Part shown: in pieces, positions 1-5,481 of the stretch | Position numbering within the stretch: the stretch's first letter is position 1 | How the letters are laid out: every line of letters starts with the position of its first letter | Source: Candidatus Mesolinea sp. | GTDB lineage: Bacteria; Chloroflexota; Anaerolineae; Anaerolineales; Anaerolineaceae | Length of the DNA: 6,529 bases | Reading direction: 5' to 3' | Assembly (NCBI GenBank): GCA_003445715.1 | Contig: DMCS01000101.1 | Coordinates: forward strand, 5,349 to 11,877 | Translations under genes and position numbers: made by a program | The notes under the pieces: generated by a model | Seen by the model: the letters and a program-made list of their open reading frames with translations, nothing else | The model's database searches: none | What the model was told of the DNA's origin: nothing

Positions 1-1
1 A

Positions 2-274
2 GATTTGGGCGGCGATAAGAACACGGCTTCGGGCTTGACTTTGACGAAAGGCATTATCGCTGTGCGCACTTCGTGGTATAGCGTGATGCAGTTCCAGCCA
101 GTGTATGTACCTGGCTATGGCCGTGGCATTATTGCTGATATTGGCGGCGGCATTGACGGGCGTTATTGGATTGACTTAGGCTACGATGACAGCAACTATG
201 TCGGTTGGCATTATTGGACTACCCTCTACTTCCTCACGCCCGTGCCAGCCTATATTCCCACGGTGCTGCCATGA
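2..274 (+). CDS. 3D-domain protein, C-terminal part (5' end outside window)
   Basis: The reading frame is open from the first bases of the window, so this is the last 90 residues of a longer protein and the TTG at 5 is not a real start. The visible part matches a 3D (Asp-Asp-Asp) domain, the double-psi barrel of Rpf2/YabE/YuiC-type proteins that act on peptidoglycan outside the cell. The recognisable pieces are a TASG-LT-KGIIAV strand, VYVPGYG (visible residues 34-40), ADIGGG (45-50) and WIDLGYDD (56-63), ending in YFLTPVP. Two of the three name-giving aspartates (D46 and D58) are present. The first, normally in AVDP, is replaced by Arg in AVRT. In Firmicutes such proteins carry DUF348 and G5 domains upstream and sit close to rsmA/ksgA, and the position here fits that. 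Whether those domains exist here cannot be seen. The TGA stop overlaps the rsmA start in ATGA, implying translational coupling. Domain family fairly sure; substrate unknown. Confidence 0.8.
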   Translation, partial: DLGGDKNTASGLTLTKGIIAVRTSWYSVMQFQPVYVPGYGRGIIADIGGGIDGRYWIDLGYDDSNYVGWHYWTTLYFLTPVPAYIPTVLP

Positions 275-1107
275 GCCTGCGCTACCTGGATATTTTCCCA
301 TTAATCCAAAAATACCAGGTGAAGCCCAAAAAATCTTTGGGGCAGAACTTCCTGGTTGACCCGAACGGTCTGAACAAAGTACTGCAGGCGGCAAAAGTCA
401 GCTCAGACGACACTGTGCTTGAGATTGGTGCCGGGCTTGGCAGCCTCACCTATCTTCTAGCGCAGCAATCCCGCCAGGTGGTTGCTGTGGAGCTGGATCC
501 CCGCCTCATTGCGCCGCTGCGAGAGGCGCTGGCTGGCTTTACCAATGTTACTATTTGCGAGGGGGACATGCTCAAACTCTCCCCCGATGTCCTAATAGAC
601 GCTGAGCGTTATGTGGTAGTGGCTAATATCCCCTACTATATTACTTCAGCGCTCATTCGGCATTTATTGGAGGCTGAACATAAGCCAACGCGTATGGTGC
701 TGACTGTGCAAGAAGAAGTGGCAGAGCGCATTCTAGCGCGGGATGGCAAAATGAGCCTGTTAGCGCTTTCGGTGCAAGTGTATGGCAAGCCTGAGCTCCA
801 AGCGCGCATCCCTGCTGGCTGCTTTTTTCCGCCGCCAAAGGTGGATTCCGCTGTGCTTTCGATTGAGCTTTATGTTGAACCGCTTATACCCGTTGATTCC
901 CTTGATATGTTTTTTGAGTTGGTACATGCTGGCTTCTCGCAGAAACGTAAGACTCTGCGCAATACGTTGGCAGCTGGCCTTGGCAAAAGCCCTGCTTGGG
1001 TAGAAACGCTTCTGGTAGCAGCCGGGATTGACCCCCAACGCCGCGCGGAAACGCTCAGCATGCAGGAATGGAAACAGCTCGTCGAAGCTTACCAACAACT
1101 ATCATGA
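271..1107 (+). CDS. rsmA: 16S rRNA (adenine1518-N6/adenine1519-N6)-dimethyltransferase RsmA/KsgA
   Basis: RsmA dimethylates the two adjacent adenines in the helix 45 loop of 16S rRNA, using four S-adenosylmethionines, as a late check on small-subunit assembly in the cytoplasm. The 278-residue product has the normal family length. Visible motifs are KKSLGQNFL (residues 20-28), SAM-binding motif I EIGAGLGSLT (51-60), acidic E74/D76 closing the second strand, EGDML (97-101), catalytic motif NIPYYIT (119-125), FFPPPKVDSAV (185-195), FSQKRKTLRNTL (222-233) and the C-terminal RAETLS (258-263). The frame is open back to 205, but I chose ATG 271 because it precedes the conserved N-terminus, forms an ATGA overlap with the upstream 3D-domain gene and gives the standard length. 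Only a weak GGTG (262-265) precedes it, so expression probably depends on coupling to the upstream gene. Identification is secure from the motifs. Confidence 0.97.
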   Translation: MSLRYLDIFPLIQKYQVKPKKSLGQNFLVDPNGLNKVLQAAKVSSDDTVLEIGAGLGSLTYLLAQQSRQVVAVELDPRLIAPLREALAGFTNVTICEGDMLKLSPDVLIDAERYVVVANIPYYITSALIRHLLEAEHKPTRMVLTVQEEVAERILARDGKMSLLALSVQVYGKPELQARIPAGCFFPPPKVDSAVLSIELYVEPLIPVDSLDMFFELVHAGFSQKRKTLRNTLAAGLGKSPAWVETLLVAAGIDPQRRAETLSMQEWKQLVEAYQQLS

Positions 1108-1110
1108 AAC

Positions 1111-1134
1111 CAGCTGCTCCTGATGAAGCAGCTG
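1111..1134. terminator. Hairpin between convergent genes, candidate bidirectional terminator
   Basis: CAGCTGCT (1111-1118) and its exact reverse complement AGCAGCTG (1127-1134) form an 8-bp perfect stem with an 8-base loop. It starts 3 bases after the rsmA stop and lies 15 bases beyond the end of the convergent small gene at 1150. The T-run on the plus strand (1147-1151) is offset by about 12 bases and none directly follows on the minus strand, so it is not a classic intrinsic terminator. It could act as a weak or Rho-assisted terminator or as a 3'-end stabiliser. Confidence 0.4.
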
Positions 1135-1149
1135 ATCTACCAAGTATTT

Positions 1150-1446
1150 TTAGAAGAACAGCAACGAAAGGCCGCTGGTCGTAAGGTACTTAATCATCGC
1201 AGCAATAGCTAAGATGTAAGGAACGAGTTTACATAAAGCAATCAAGACAACTACCGCAACTATTACAATGACCCAAACAGTAGAGCCGTCCTTTTTCTTT
1301 GTGTCTGAAGAGCTGCCTGAGGGTTTCCCATTCACATTTGATTCATAAGGCTGGCTGGTGCTTTGCGCGGTAGGCTTTCCGGACGACGAAGAATTTTCGG
1401 AGGGTTCTTCTGACTTATCAACATTGTTCTCTAGATTTGTGTCCAT
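1150..1446 (-). CDS. Small membrane protein with Ser/Asn-rich N-terminal tail (paralog 1)
   Basis: I do not recognise a named family. The 98-residue product has a low-complexity, hydrophilic N-terminus rich in Ser, Asn, Lys and Pro (residues 2-50), a KKKD cluster (50-53), then a strongly hydrophobic stretch starting at VW (57-58) and running to about 85, with a Lys-Leu-Val-Pro break at 73-76. That break suggests one long or two short membrane segments, followed by a hydrophobic end. There is no signal-peptidase or lipobox motif. The lysines just before the membrane segment suggest a cytoplasmic N-terminus. The start ATG is supported by AAAGGAG (1451-1457) four bases upstream. It is a paralog of the next gene (1550-1909): both begin MD-NL-NN, carry KK-D before VW, and share ALC-L-P-IL within the membrane region. 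A 103-base gap with its own candidate promoter separates them. It is convergent with rsmA. Real gene likely; function unknown. Confidence 0.75.
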   Translation of the reverse strand: MDTNLENNVDKSEEPSENSSSSGKPTAQSTSQPYESNVNGKPSGSSSDTKKKDGSTVWVIVIVAVVVLIALCKLVPYILAIAAMIKYLTTSGLSLLFF

Positions 1447-1450
1447 TACG

Positions 1451-1457
1451 CTCCTTT
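1451..1457 (-). promoter_or_regulatory. Ribosome binding site of small membrane protein 1
   Basis: On the minus strand this reads AAAGGAG, four bases before the ATG at 1446. The wider context GCTGAAAGGA is identical to the leader of the paralog at 1909. This supports both starts and suggests the leader was copied together with the gene. Confidence 0.7.
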
Positions 1458-1472
1458 CAGCGATCTGTTATT

Positions 1473-1501
1473 ATTGTATAGATAACCTTTCTACCTTTCT
1501 A
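1473..1501 (-). promoter_or_regulatory. Candidate sigma70-type promoter for small membrane protein 1
   Basis: On the minus strand, TAGAAA (1501-1496) and TACAAT (1478-1473) are 17 bases apart. They match the -35 consensus at 4 of 6 and the -10 consensus at 5 of 6 positions. The site lies about 27 bases upstream of the start codon at 1446. It suggests the gene can be transcribed independently of its upstream paralog. Prediction by eye only. Confidence 0.4.
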
Positions 1502-1549
1502 AAAGAATTCAATTGCGCCAGCTGGGTTCCTTAGTCGTTTTTATAAGAT

Positions 1550-1909
1550 TTATATGAACGGCAACAAGATCAGTGCGCCTTTGAATAGGCTGATGACCCC
1601 GCCCAGAACAAGTATCACAGGGCAAAGCACACAAAGCGCTAACACCAGGAGGACAATCAGCACGATAGCCCAAACGGGAAAACTATCATTCTTCTTGGAT
1701 GTTTCCGCTGTGCGGGTGGGTTCGGTAATCACCACGGTTTCTGGAGGTGTACTCGTGCTCTGACCGGCAGGCTGTTCAGAGCCCGGGGAATAGAGCTCGC
1801 CATACCAGCGGCTAGAGTCATCCGAACCTGAACTTTGAGGAGAGCCCCACCGATCAGTTTCTTGAGGTTTTTCGGGCAGATTATTGTTGTTTGCTAAGTT
1901 ATCGTCCAT
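1550..1909 (-). CDS. Small membrane protein with Ser/Pro-rich N-terminal tail (paralog 2)
   Basis: No named family recognised. The 119-residue product has a hydrophilic N-terminal part of about 75 residues with many Ser, Pro, Thr, Glu and Asn. It includes two Trp-containing patches (DRWGS, residues 19-23; SRWYGELY, 33-40) and then STSTPPETVVITEP (51-64). A KKND cluster (72-75) precedes a hydrophobic segment from VW (79-80) to about 108, broken by CP at 96-97, and a hydrophobic tail ending LLPFI. No signal peptide or lipobox is visible; Lys-Lys before the membrane segment favours a cytoplasmic tail. The start ATG has AAAGGA (1914-1919) four bases upstream. It is homologous to the gene at 1150-1446, sharing the MD-NL-NN start, the KK-D-VW junction and the ALC-L-P-IL core. 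It is 21 residues longer, with the extra length in the tail. It lies divergently to mscL. The paralogy argues that both genes are real; role unknown. Confidence 0.78.
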   Translation of the reverse strand: MDDNLANNNNLPEKPQETDRWGSPQSSGSDDSSRWYGELYSPGSEQPAGQSTSTPPETVVITEPTRTAETSKKNDSFPVWAIVLIVLLVLALCVLCPVILVLGGVISLFKGALILLPFI

Positions 1910-1940
1910 CGTTTCCTTTCAGCACACTTTACTTTTTCTC

Positions 1941-1969
1941 ATTATATGAGCAATCCCGCCCTTTGACCA
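1941..1969 (-). promoter_or_regulatory. Candidate sigma70-type promoter for small membrane protein 2
   Basis: On the minus strand, TGGTCA (1969-1964, 4 of 6 to consensus) is followed after 17 bases by a perfect TATAAT (1946-1941). It lies about 32 bases upstream of the start at 1909. Its -35 element is in the divergent region shared with mscL. Confidence 0.5.
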
Positions 1970-1990
1970 TAGAAAATCTACTGAAAAAGG

Positions 1991-1996
1991 TATAAT
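1991..1996 (+). promoter_or_regulatory. -10 box of the mscL promoter
   Basis: A perfect TATAAT lies 30 bases before the mscL GTG start, predicting transcription from about 2003 and a leader of roughly 24 bases. A TTGACC sits at 1963-1968, but the 22-base spacing is too long for a standard -35. The hexamer at the usual distance (1968-1973, CATAGA) is poor. The promoter may therefore be weak or activator-dependent, or rely mainly on the -10. Confidence 0.5.
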
Positions 1997-2014
1997 TTGG
2001 CTCAAACAAGATTT

Positions 2015-2021
2015 GAGGAGG
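2015..2021 (+). promoter_or_regulatory. Strong ribosome binding site deciding the mscL start
   Basis: GAGGAGG lies five bases before GTG 2027. It fixes that codon as the start and rules out the in-frame TTG at 1997, which lies between the -10 box and the expected transcription start. Confidence 0.85.
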
Positions 2022-2026
2022 CAAAC

Positions 2027-2512
2027 GTGAAAAATTTGTGGAAAGAATTTCAAAACTTCATCCTGCGTGGGAATGCTATCGATTTGGCTGTAGGTGTGAT
2101 CATCGGTGCTGCTTTTGGATCCGTAATCACCAGCTTGGTCAACGACATTATCATGCCTCCAATTGGCTTGTTACTCGGCAAGGTTGATTTTTCGGATTTA
2201 TATGTTCATCTTAATCCAAGCGTTGTTCCGTTGGCGCCGCGCACGCCTTTAGCAGTAGCCAAAGAGCAAGGTGCAGTTGTTTTGGCATATGGCAATTTCA
2301 TAACCACACTGTTGAATTTCCTCATCGTGGCGCTGTGTATTTTTTTGGCTATCCGGGGGATTAATCAACTTCAAGCGGTAGCTTCCAAGCGAGAAACGCT
2401 TCAAGAAACAGAAAAAGAGGAACCAACGGAGAAACTTTGTCCTTTTTGCCAGCTTTCTATCCCCGTCCAAGCTATCCGCTGCCCGCACTGCACTTCCCAG
2501 CTGGAAGCTTAA
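2027..2512 (+). CDS. mscL: Large-conductance mechanosensitive channel MscL with C-terminal zinc ribbon
   Basis: MscL is a homopentameric inner-membrane channel that opens at near-lytic tension to release solutes during hypo-osmotic shock. The N-terminal helix and pore-lining TM1 are clear: WKEFQNFILRGNAIDLAVGV (residues 5-24), then IIGAAFGSVITSLVNDIIMPPIG (25-47). A periplasmic loop (about 50-80) is followed by YGNFI (88-92) and TM2 (about 92-110), ending AIRGINQL. The product is 161 residues against about 135-150 for most MscL. The extra part replaces or extends the usual cytoplasmic helix bundle with a charged linker (120-136) and C138-P-F-C141, ten residues, then C152-P-H-C155, a probable zinc ribbon. 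GTG 2027 was chosen because of the strong GAGGAGG before it. The gene is divergent from the small-membrane-protein pair and 43 bases ahead of the methyltransferase. Family certain; zinc binding inferred from the cysteine spacing. Confidence 0.96.
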   Translation: MKNLWKEFQNFILRGNAIDLAVGVIIGAAFGSVITSLVNDIIMPPIGLLLGKVDFSDLYVHLNPSVVPLAPRTPLAVAKEQGAVVLAYGNFITTLLNFLIVALCIFLAIRGINQLQAVASKRETLQETEKEEPTEKLCPFCQLSIPVQAIRCPHCTSQLEA

Positions 2513-2555
2513 TTATCACGCGGGGGCTATCCTGCTCACTGAAGGCGAGCGCGCT

Positions 2556-3392
2556 GTGACCAACTTCATCTACTTTGGGGATAACCTGCCCATCCTGGAA
2601 AACCTGCCGACCGAGTCGGTCGACTTGATTTACATCGACCCTCCGTTCAACACAGGTAAGATGCAATCACGCCGCCAGTTGAAGACGACGCAAGCGGATG
2701 ATGGGGACCGCATCGGGTTTGGAGATCGGCTTTATAACACCGAAGTGCTCTCTGAGAGGGGTTACCGTGACATTTTCAGCGATTACGAAGCTTTCTTGGA
2801 GCCGCGCTTACGCCAAGCTTACCGATTGCTCAAACCCCATGGCAGCCTTTACTTTCACATTGACTACCGCGAAGTGCATTACTGCAAAGTATTGCTCGAT
2901 CAGATTTTTGGCCGCGAAAATTTCCTCAACGAAATCATCTGGGCGTACGATTTTGGCGGGCGGGCTAAAAACCGCTGGCCAGCCAAACACGATAATATCC
3001 TCTTTTATGTGAAGGACCACCATAACTATGTCTTCAATCGCGAAGCGATTGACCGTATCCCTTATTTGGCACCAGGTTTAGTAGGCGCGGAAAAAGCCCG
3101 CCGGGGCAAGCTCCCTACGGATACCTGGTGGCATACTATCGTCGGGACGAACAGCCGCGAAAAGACCGGCTACCCCACGCAAAAGCCAGTGGCGATCTTG
3201 GAACGCATCATCCGGGCGTCTTCCAATCCGGGTGACATCGTGCTAGATTTCTTTGCCGGCAGCGGCACGACCGGTCAAGCTTGCCTAAATCTTAACCGTC
3301 AATTTATTCTTATCGATAACAATCCACAGGCATTTGCCGTTATGCAAACCCGTTTTGCTCATATCCCGGATATTATTTGGATTGGTGAGTAA
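2556..3392 (+). CDS. Orphan site-specific DNA methyltransferase, beta class, probable N6-adenine
   Basis: This is an N6_N4_Mtase (PF01555-type) enzyme that transfers a methyl group from S-adenosylmethionine to a base in duplex DNA. Catalytic motif IV is DPPFNTG (residues 28-34); DPP[YF] rather than SPPY points to adenine-N6 methylation. Target recognition probably lies between about 35 and 200. Motif X is represented by YPTQKP (206-211), SAM-binding motif I by VLDFFAGSGTTG (229-240), followed by an acidic ILIDNN (251-256). The order IV, target region, X, I defines the beta class. At 278 residues it is short and has only the catalytic core. I placed the start at GTG 2556, just before YFGDN, the usual N-terminus; the ribosome site is weak (GGCGAG, 2544-2549). 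No restriction endonuclease, specificity subunit or repair nuclease is adjacent, so it appears solitary. It may read through from mscL. The target site cannot be read from sequence. Confidence 0.92.
   Translation: MTNFIYFGDNLPILENLPTESVDLIYIDPPFNTGKMQSRRQLKTTQADDGDRIGFGDRLYNTEVLSERGYRDIFSDYEAFLEPRLRQAYRLLKPHGSLYFHIDYREVHYCKVLLDQIFGRENFLNEIIWAYDFGGRAKNRWPAKHDNILFYVKDHHNYVFNREAIDRIPYLAPGLVGAEKARRGKLPTDTWWHTIVGTNSREKTGYPTQKPVAILERIIRASSNPGDIVLDFFAGSGTTGQACLNLNRQFILIDNNPQAFAVMQTRFAHIPDIIWIGE
3384..3389 (+). promoter_or_regulatory. Ribosome binding site inside the methyltransferase 3' end
   Basis: GGTGAG lies seven bases before TTG 3397 and within the last codons of the methyltransferase. It supports TTG 3397 as the start of the next gene over the GTG at 3385, which is part of this motif and has only a weak GGA in front of it. 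Confidence 0.5.
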
Positions 3393-3396
3393 TACT

Positions 3397-4170
3397 TTGA
3401 GCGAAGAAATCTACTTACCCATTCTTGATTTTGACCCCAATCCTCTTGCGATTATCAATCCCCCCCAGAATTTGGATGGAGTGGATATGCCTAAGCATGT
3501 GGTGATTTGTTTTTTCCGCGAAGTGATCGAAAATGTGGTGCATACGCATAATGCAGAGGTTATCACGCAGCTGCATTCGGAAAACGGAGCGCATCCCGTC
3601 TATTCAATAGACTTGCAAGGGAGACGGTTGGCTTTCTTCCACCCCAGTGTAGGAGCACCATTAGCTGCCGGCTTGATGGACGAAGTGATTGCCTTGGGAG
3701 CGAAGCATATTATTGCCTGCGGTGGCTGCGGGGTCTTGGATAAAGATATTGGCGTGTGGCATATCTTGGTGCCCGAAGCAGCCCTGCGCGATGAAGGCAC
3801 GTCTTACCACTATCTGCCGCCTAGTGCAGAAGTGACAGCCGATGCAGCCGCTTTGGCTTCAATCGAGGCTGTGCTCGATGCCCACCAAATTCCCTATCTA
3901 CGCACGAAAACCTGGTCCACAGATGGTTACTACCGTGAAACGCCCCGACGCGTGCAGAAATTCCGTGAGATGGGCTGCTTAGCGGTCGAAATGGAAGCTG
4001 CAGCTTTTATGGCTGTGGCGCAGTTCCGCGGCGTGCAATTTGGGCAGCTACTCTATGGGGGCGATGTGGTGCATTCTGATGGCTGGGATTTCCGCGGTTG
4101 GAACAACCGCACCGATATCCGCGAGCAGTTGTTTTGGCTCGCTGCTGAAGCTTGTTTGAATATGGAATAA
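3397..4170 (+). CDS. Nucleoside phosphorylase family protein (PNP/UDP type)
   Basis: The product belongs to the PNP_UDP_1 superfamily of cytoplasmic enzymes that split nucleosides with phosphate into base and ribose-1-phosphate. Some members are hydrolases acting on methylthioadenosine or S-adenosylhomocysteine. Numbered from TTG 3397 (257 residues), visible features are HPSVGAPLAAG (82-92), the IIACGGCGVLD strand-loop (105-115), LVPEAALRDEGTSYHY (124-139), the ribose-binding VEMEAAA (197-203), and YGGDVV (220-225), whose Asp aligns with the usual base-protonating acid. The open frame reaches back to 3334 within the methyltransferase. GTG 3385 (261 residues) is the main alternative, but TTG 3397 has a better-spaced GGTGAG. 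Either way the gene abuts or overlaps the methyltransferase, so coupling is likely. The next gene starts 12 bases downstream. Base specificity (uridine, purine or other) cannot be assigned. Confidence 0.9.
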   Translation: MSEEIYLPILDFDPNPLAIINPPQNLDGVDMPKHVVICFFREVIENVVHTHNAEVITQLHSENGAHPVYSIDLQGRRLAFFHPSVGAPLAAGLMDEVIALGAKHIIACGGCGVLDKDIGVWHILVPEAALRDEGTSYHYLPPSAEVTADAAALASIEAVLDAHQIPYLRTKTWSTDGYYRETPRRVQKFREMGCLAVEMEAAAFMAVAQFRGVQFGQLLYGGDVVHSDGWDFRGWNNRTDIREQLFWLAAEACLNME

Positions 4171-4182
4171 CCTGGAGATTAA

Positions 4183-5481
4183 ATGCCTGATTATGCTGAA
4201 CTTACTCTGCCATATTTACTAAACCGCCATGATCCGCTGGTTAATGGCGCGAGGGATTTTGTGTTGCCCGATTACAACGGCTATGGCCTCAGCAGCATCC
4301 CTGCCACGGTAAGCGCGCTGCTGGGCGGGCCGCAGCTGCAAACAGCCGGCTTGGCACCCCAAATTGTGGAGCGCTTGGGCCAGTGCTATCGAAATATAGT
4401 TTTAATTTTGGTGGACGCTCTGGGTTATGATCATCTGCAGCACTTAATGGCGCAAGGTTATGCTGAGTTTTGGCGGGAAAATTTGCCCCTGGCGAGCCTA
4501 TTCCCGCTCACGAGTATCAGCCCGAGCACCACAGCCACGGCACTCACCACCCTTTGGACGGGCACAGAACCCGCCACACATGGCTATATTGGTTATGAGA
4601 TGTGGCTCAAGGAATACAGCATGACCATCAACTCCATCCTGCATTGCCCTACTAGTTTTATAGGCGATAATGGCAGCTTGATGCGCGCGGGTTTTATCCC
4701 AGAACAATTTTTGGGTTTACCAACCATAGGCGAGCAGCTTTCAGCGGCGAGCATCACAAGCCATGCTTTTTTACCCTATACGATTGCTAACTCGGGCCTT
4801 TCGCGCATGCACCTGCAAGGCACTCATTTTCACGGGTTTGTAGCGGAAAGTGATTTGTGGGCGGACCTGCACGACTTGCTCAACCTGCATTGTGGAAACC
4901 CGCGTTTTCTTTACGTCTATTGGCCTACCTTGGATACCCTCATTCATCGTTATGGACCAGATGACATGCGCATAGCTACTCATTTTGCCGAATTTAGCCG
5001 TACTTTGGCTGAAAATTTCCTCTCTGGGCTGGAACAAAGTGCTTGTGAAAGCACCCTCTTGCTTTTGACTGCTGATCATGGTGCGGTTGCAACCCCGCCT
5101 GATGAAAAATACAACCTGAACACTCATCCAGAGCTCTTGCACATGCTGCGTATTCTGCCGACTTGCGAAAGCCGGCTGCCGTTCCTGTTCCTCAAGCCTG
5201 GCACAGAGGCAGCTGTCCGCGTGTACTTTGCTCAGGCTTGGCCTGGAGAATTTACACTTATCACTGGCAGGGAGGCACTTTCGGCACAGCTCTTTGGGCA
5301 GAGACCAGAAAACCCTGCATTAAATGATCGGATTGGCGACTTGGTAGCCCTGCCGCACAACAATGCTTATCTCTGGTGGCCTAACCATATTAATATGATG
5401 CAAGGGCGGCATGGCGGCCTAAGTCGGCTGGAAATGCTCATCCCGCTTTATGCTTTACCCTTGGGTGGGCTCAGGCATTAA
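4183..5481 (+). CDS. NPP/alkaline-phosphatase-superfamily phosphodiesterase
   Basis: This 432-residue protein fits the type I phosphodiesterase/nucleotide pyrophosphatase family (PF01663-like), two-metal enzymes that cleave phosphomonoesters or diesters through a Ser/Thr nucleophile. Metal ligands can be picked out in family order: D78 in LILVDALG (74-81), a Thr nucleophile in PSTTATALTTLWTG (114-127, probably T116 or T117), D251 and H255 in LDTLIH, D298 and H299 in TADHGA, and H410 in RHGGLS. The full catalytic set is present, so it should be active. There is no signal peptide or membrane segment, so it is likely cytoplasmic, unlike many relatives. The start ATG has GGAG (4174-4177) five bases upstream and follows the nucleoside phosphorylase by 12 bases, indicating one operon. 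The 3' end overlaps the convergent metallophosphoesterase by 11 bases. Substrate unknown; neighbouring genes hint at nucleotides or similar phosphoesters. Confidence 0.88.
   Translation: MPDYAELTLPYLLNRHDPLVNGARDFVLPDYNGYGLSSIPATVSALLGGPQLQTAGLAPQIVERLGQCYRNIVLILVDALGYDHLQHLMAQGYAEFWRENLPLASLFPLTSISPSTTATALTTLWTGTEPATHGYIGYEMWLKEYSMTINSILHCPTSFIGDNGSLMRAGFIPEQFLGLPTIGEQLSAASITSHAFLPYTIANSGLSRMHLQGTHFHGFVAESDLWADLHDLLNLHCGNPRFLYVYWPTLDTLIHRYGPDDMRIATHFAEFSRTLAENFLSGLEQSACESTLLLLTADHGAVATPPDEKYNLNTHPELLHMLRILPTCESRLPFLFLKPGTEAAVRVYFAQAWPGEFTLITGREALSAQLFGQRPENPALNDRIGDLVALPHNNAYLWWPNHINMMQGRHGGLSRLEMLIPLYALPLGGLRH

Noticed and set aside
205..270. N-terminal extension of rsmA by 22 residues
   Set aside because: It lies inside the 3D-domain gene, has no family similarity to RsmA, and ATG 271 gives the normal length and an ATGA coupling.
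760..1098. 112-residue minus-strand open frame antisense to rsmA
   Set aside because: It is fully antisense to well-conserved rsmA codons, with unnatural-looking composition and no ribosome site noted.
1545..1560. AT-only inverted repeat (TATAA-ATC-TTATA) near the end of small membrane protein 2
   Set aside because: A five-bp A/T stem is too weak for a terminator and is expected by chance in this AT-rich spacer.
1554..1763. 69-residue plus-strand frame opposite small membrane protein 2
   Set aside because: The minus-strand product has a paralog and a good ribosome binding site, so the plus frame is taken as its shadow.
1997..2026. Alternative TTG start of mscL ten codons upstream
   Set aside because: It directly follows the TATAAT box, upstream of the expected transcription start, and the GAGGAGG site falls inside it, pointing to GTG 2027.
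2513..2555. Possible hairpin (TCAC-GCG with CGC-TGTGA) between mscL and the methyltransferase
   Set aside because: The pairing is interrupted, with a bulge and a long loop, and no T-run follows, so neither a terminator nor an attenuator is supported.
3334..3396. Longer nucleoside phosphorylase starting at ATG 3334
   Set aside because: It would overlap the methyltransferase by 59 bases, and its extra residues are just the shifted-frame reading of the methyltransferase end.
4771..5142. 123-residue minus-strand open frame
   Set aside because: It lies entirely within the phosphodiesterase gene opposite the conserved D251/H255 and D298/H299 motifs and has no recognisable domain; a shadow frame.
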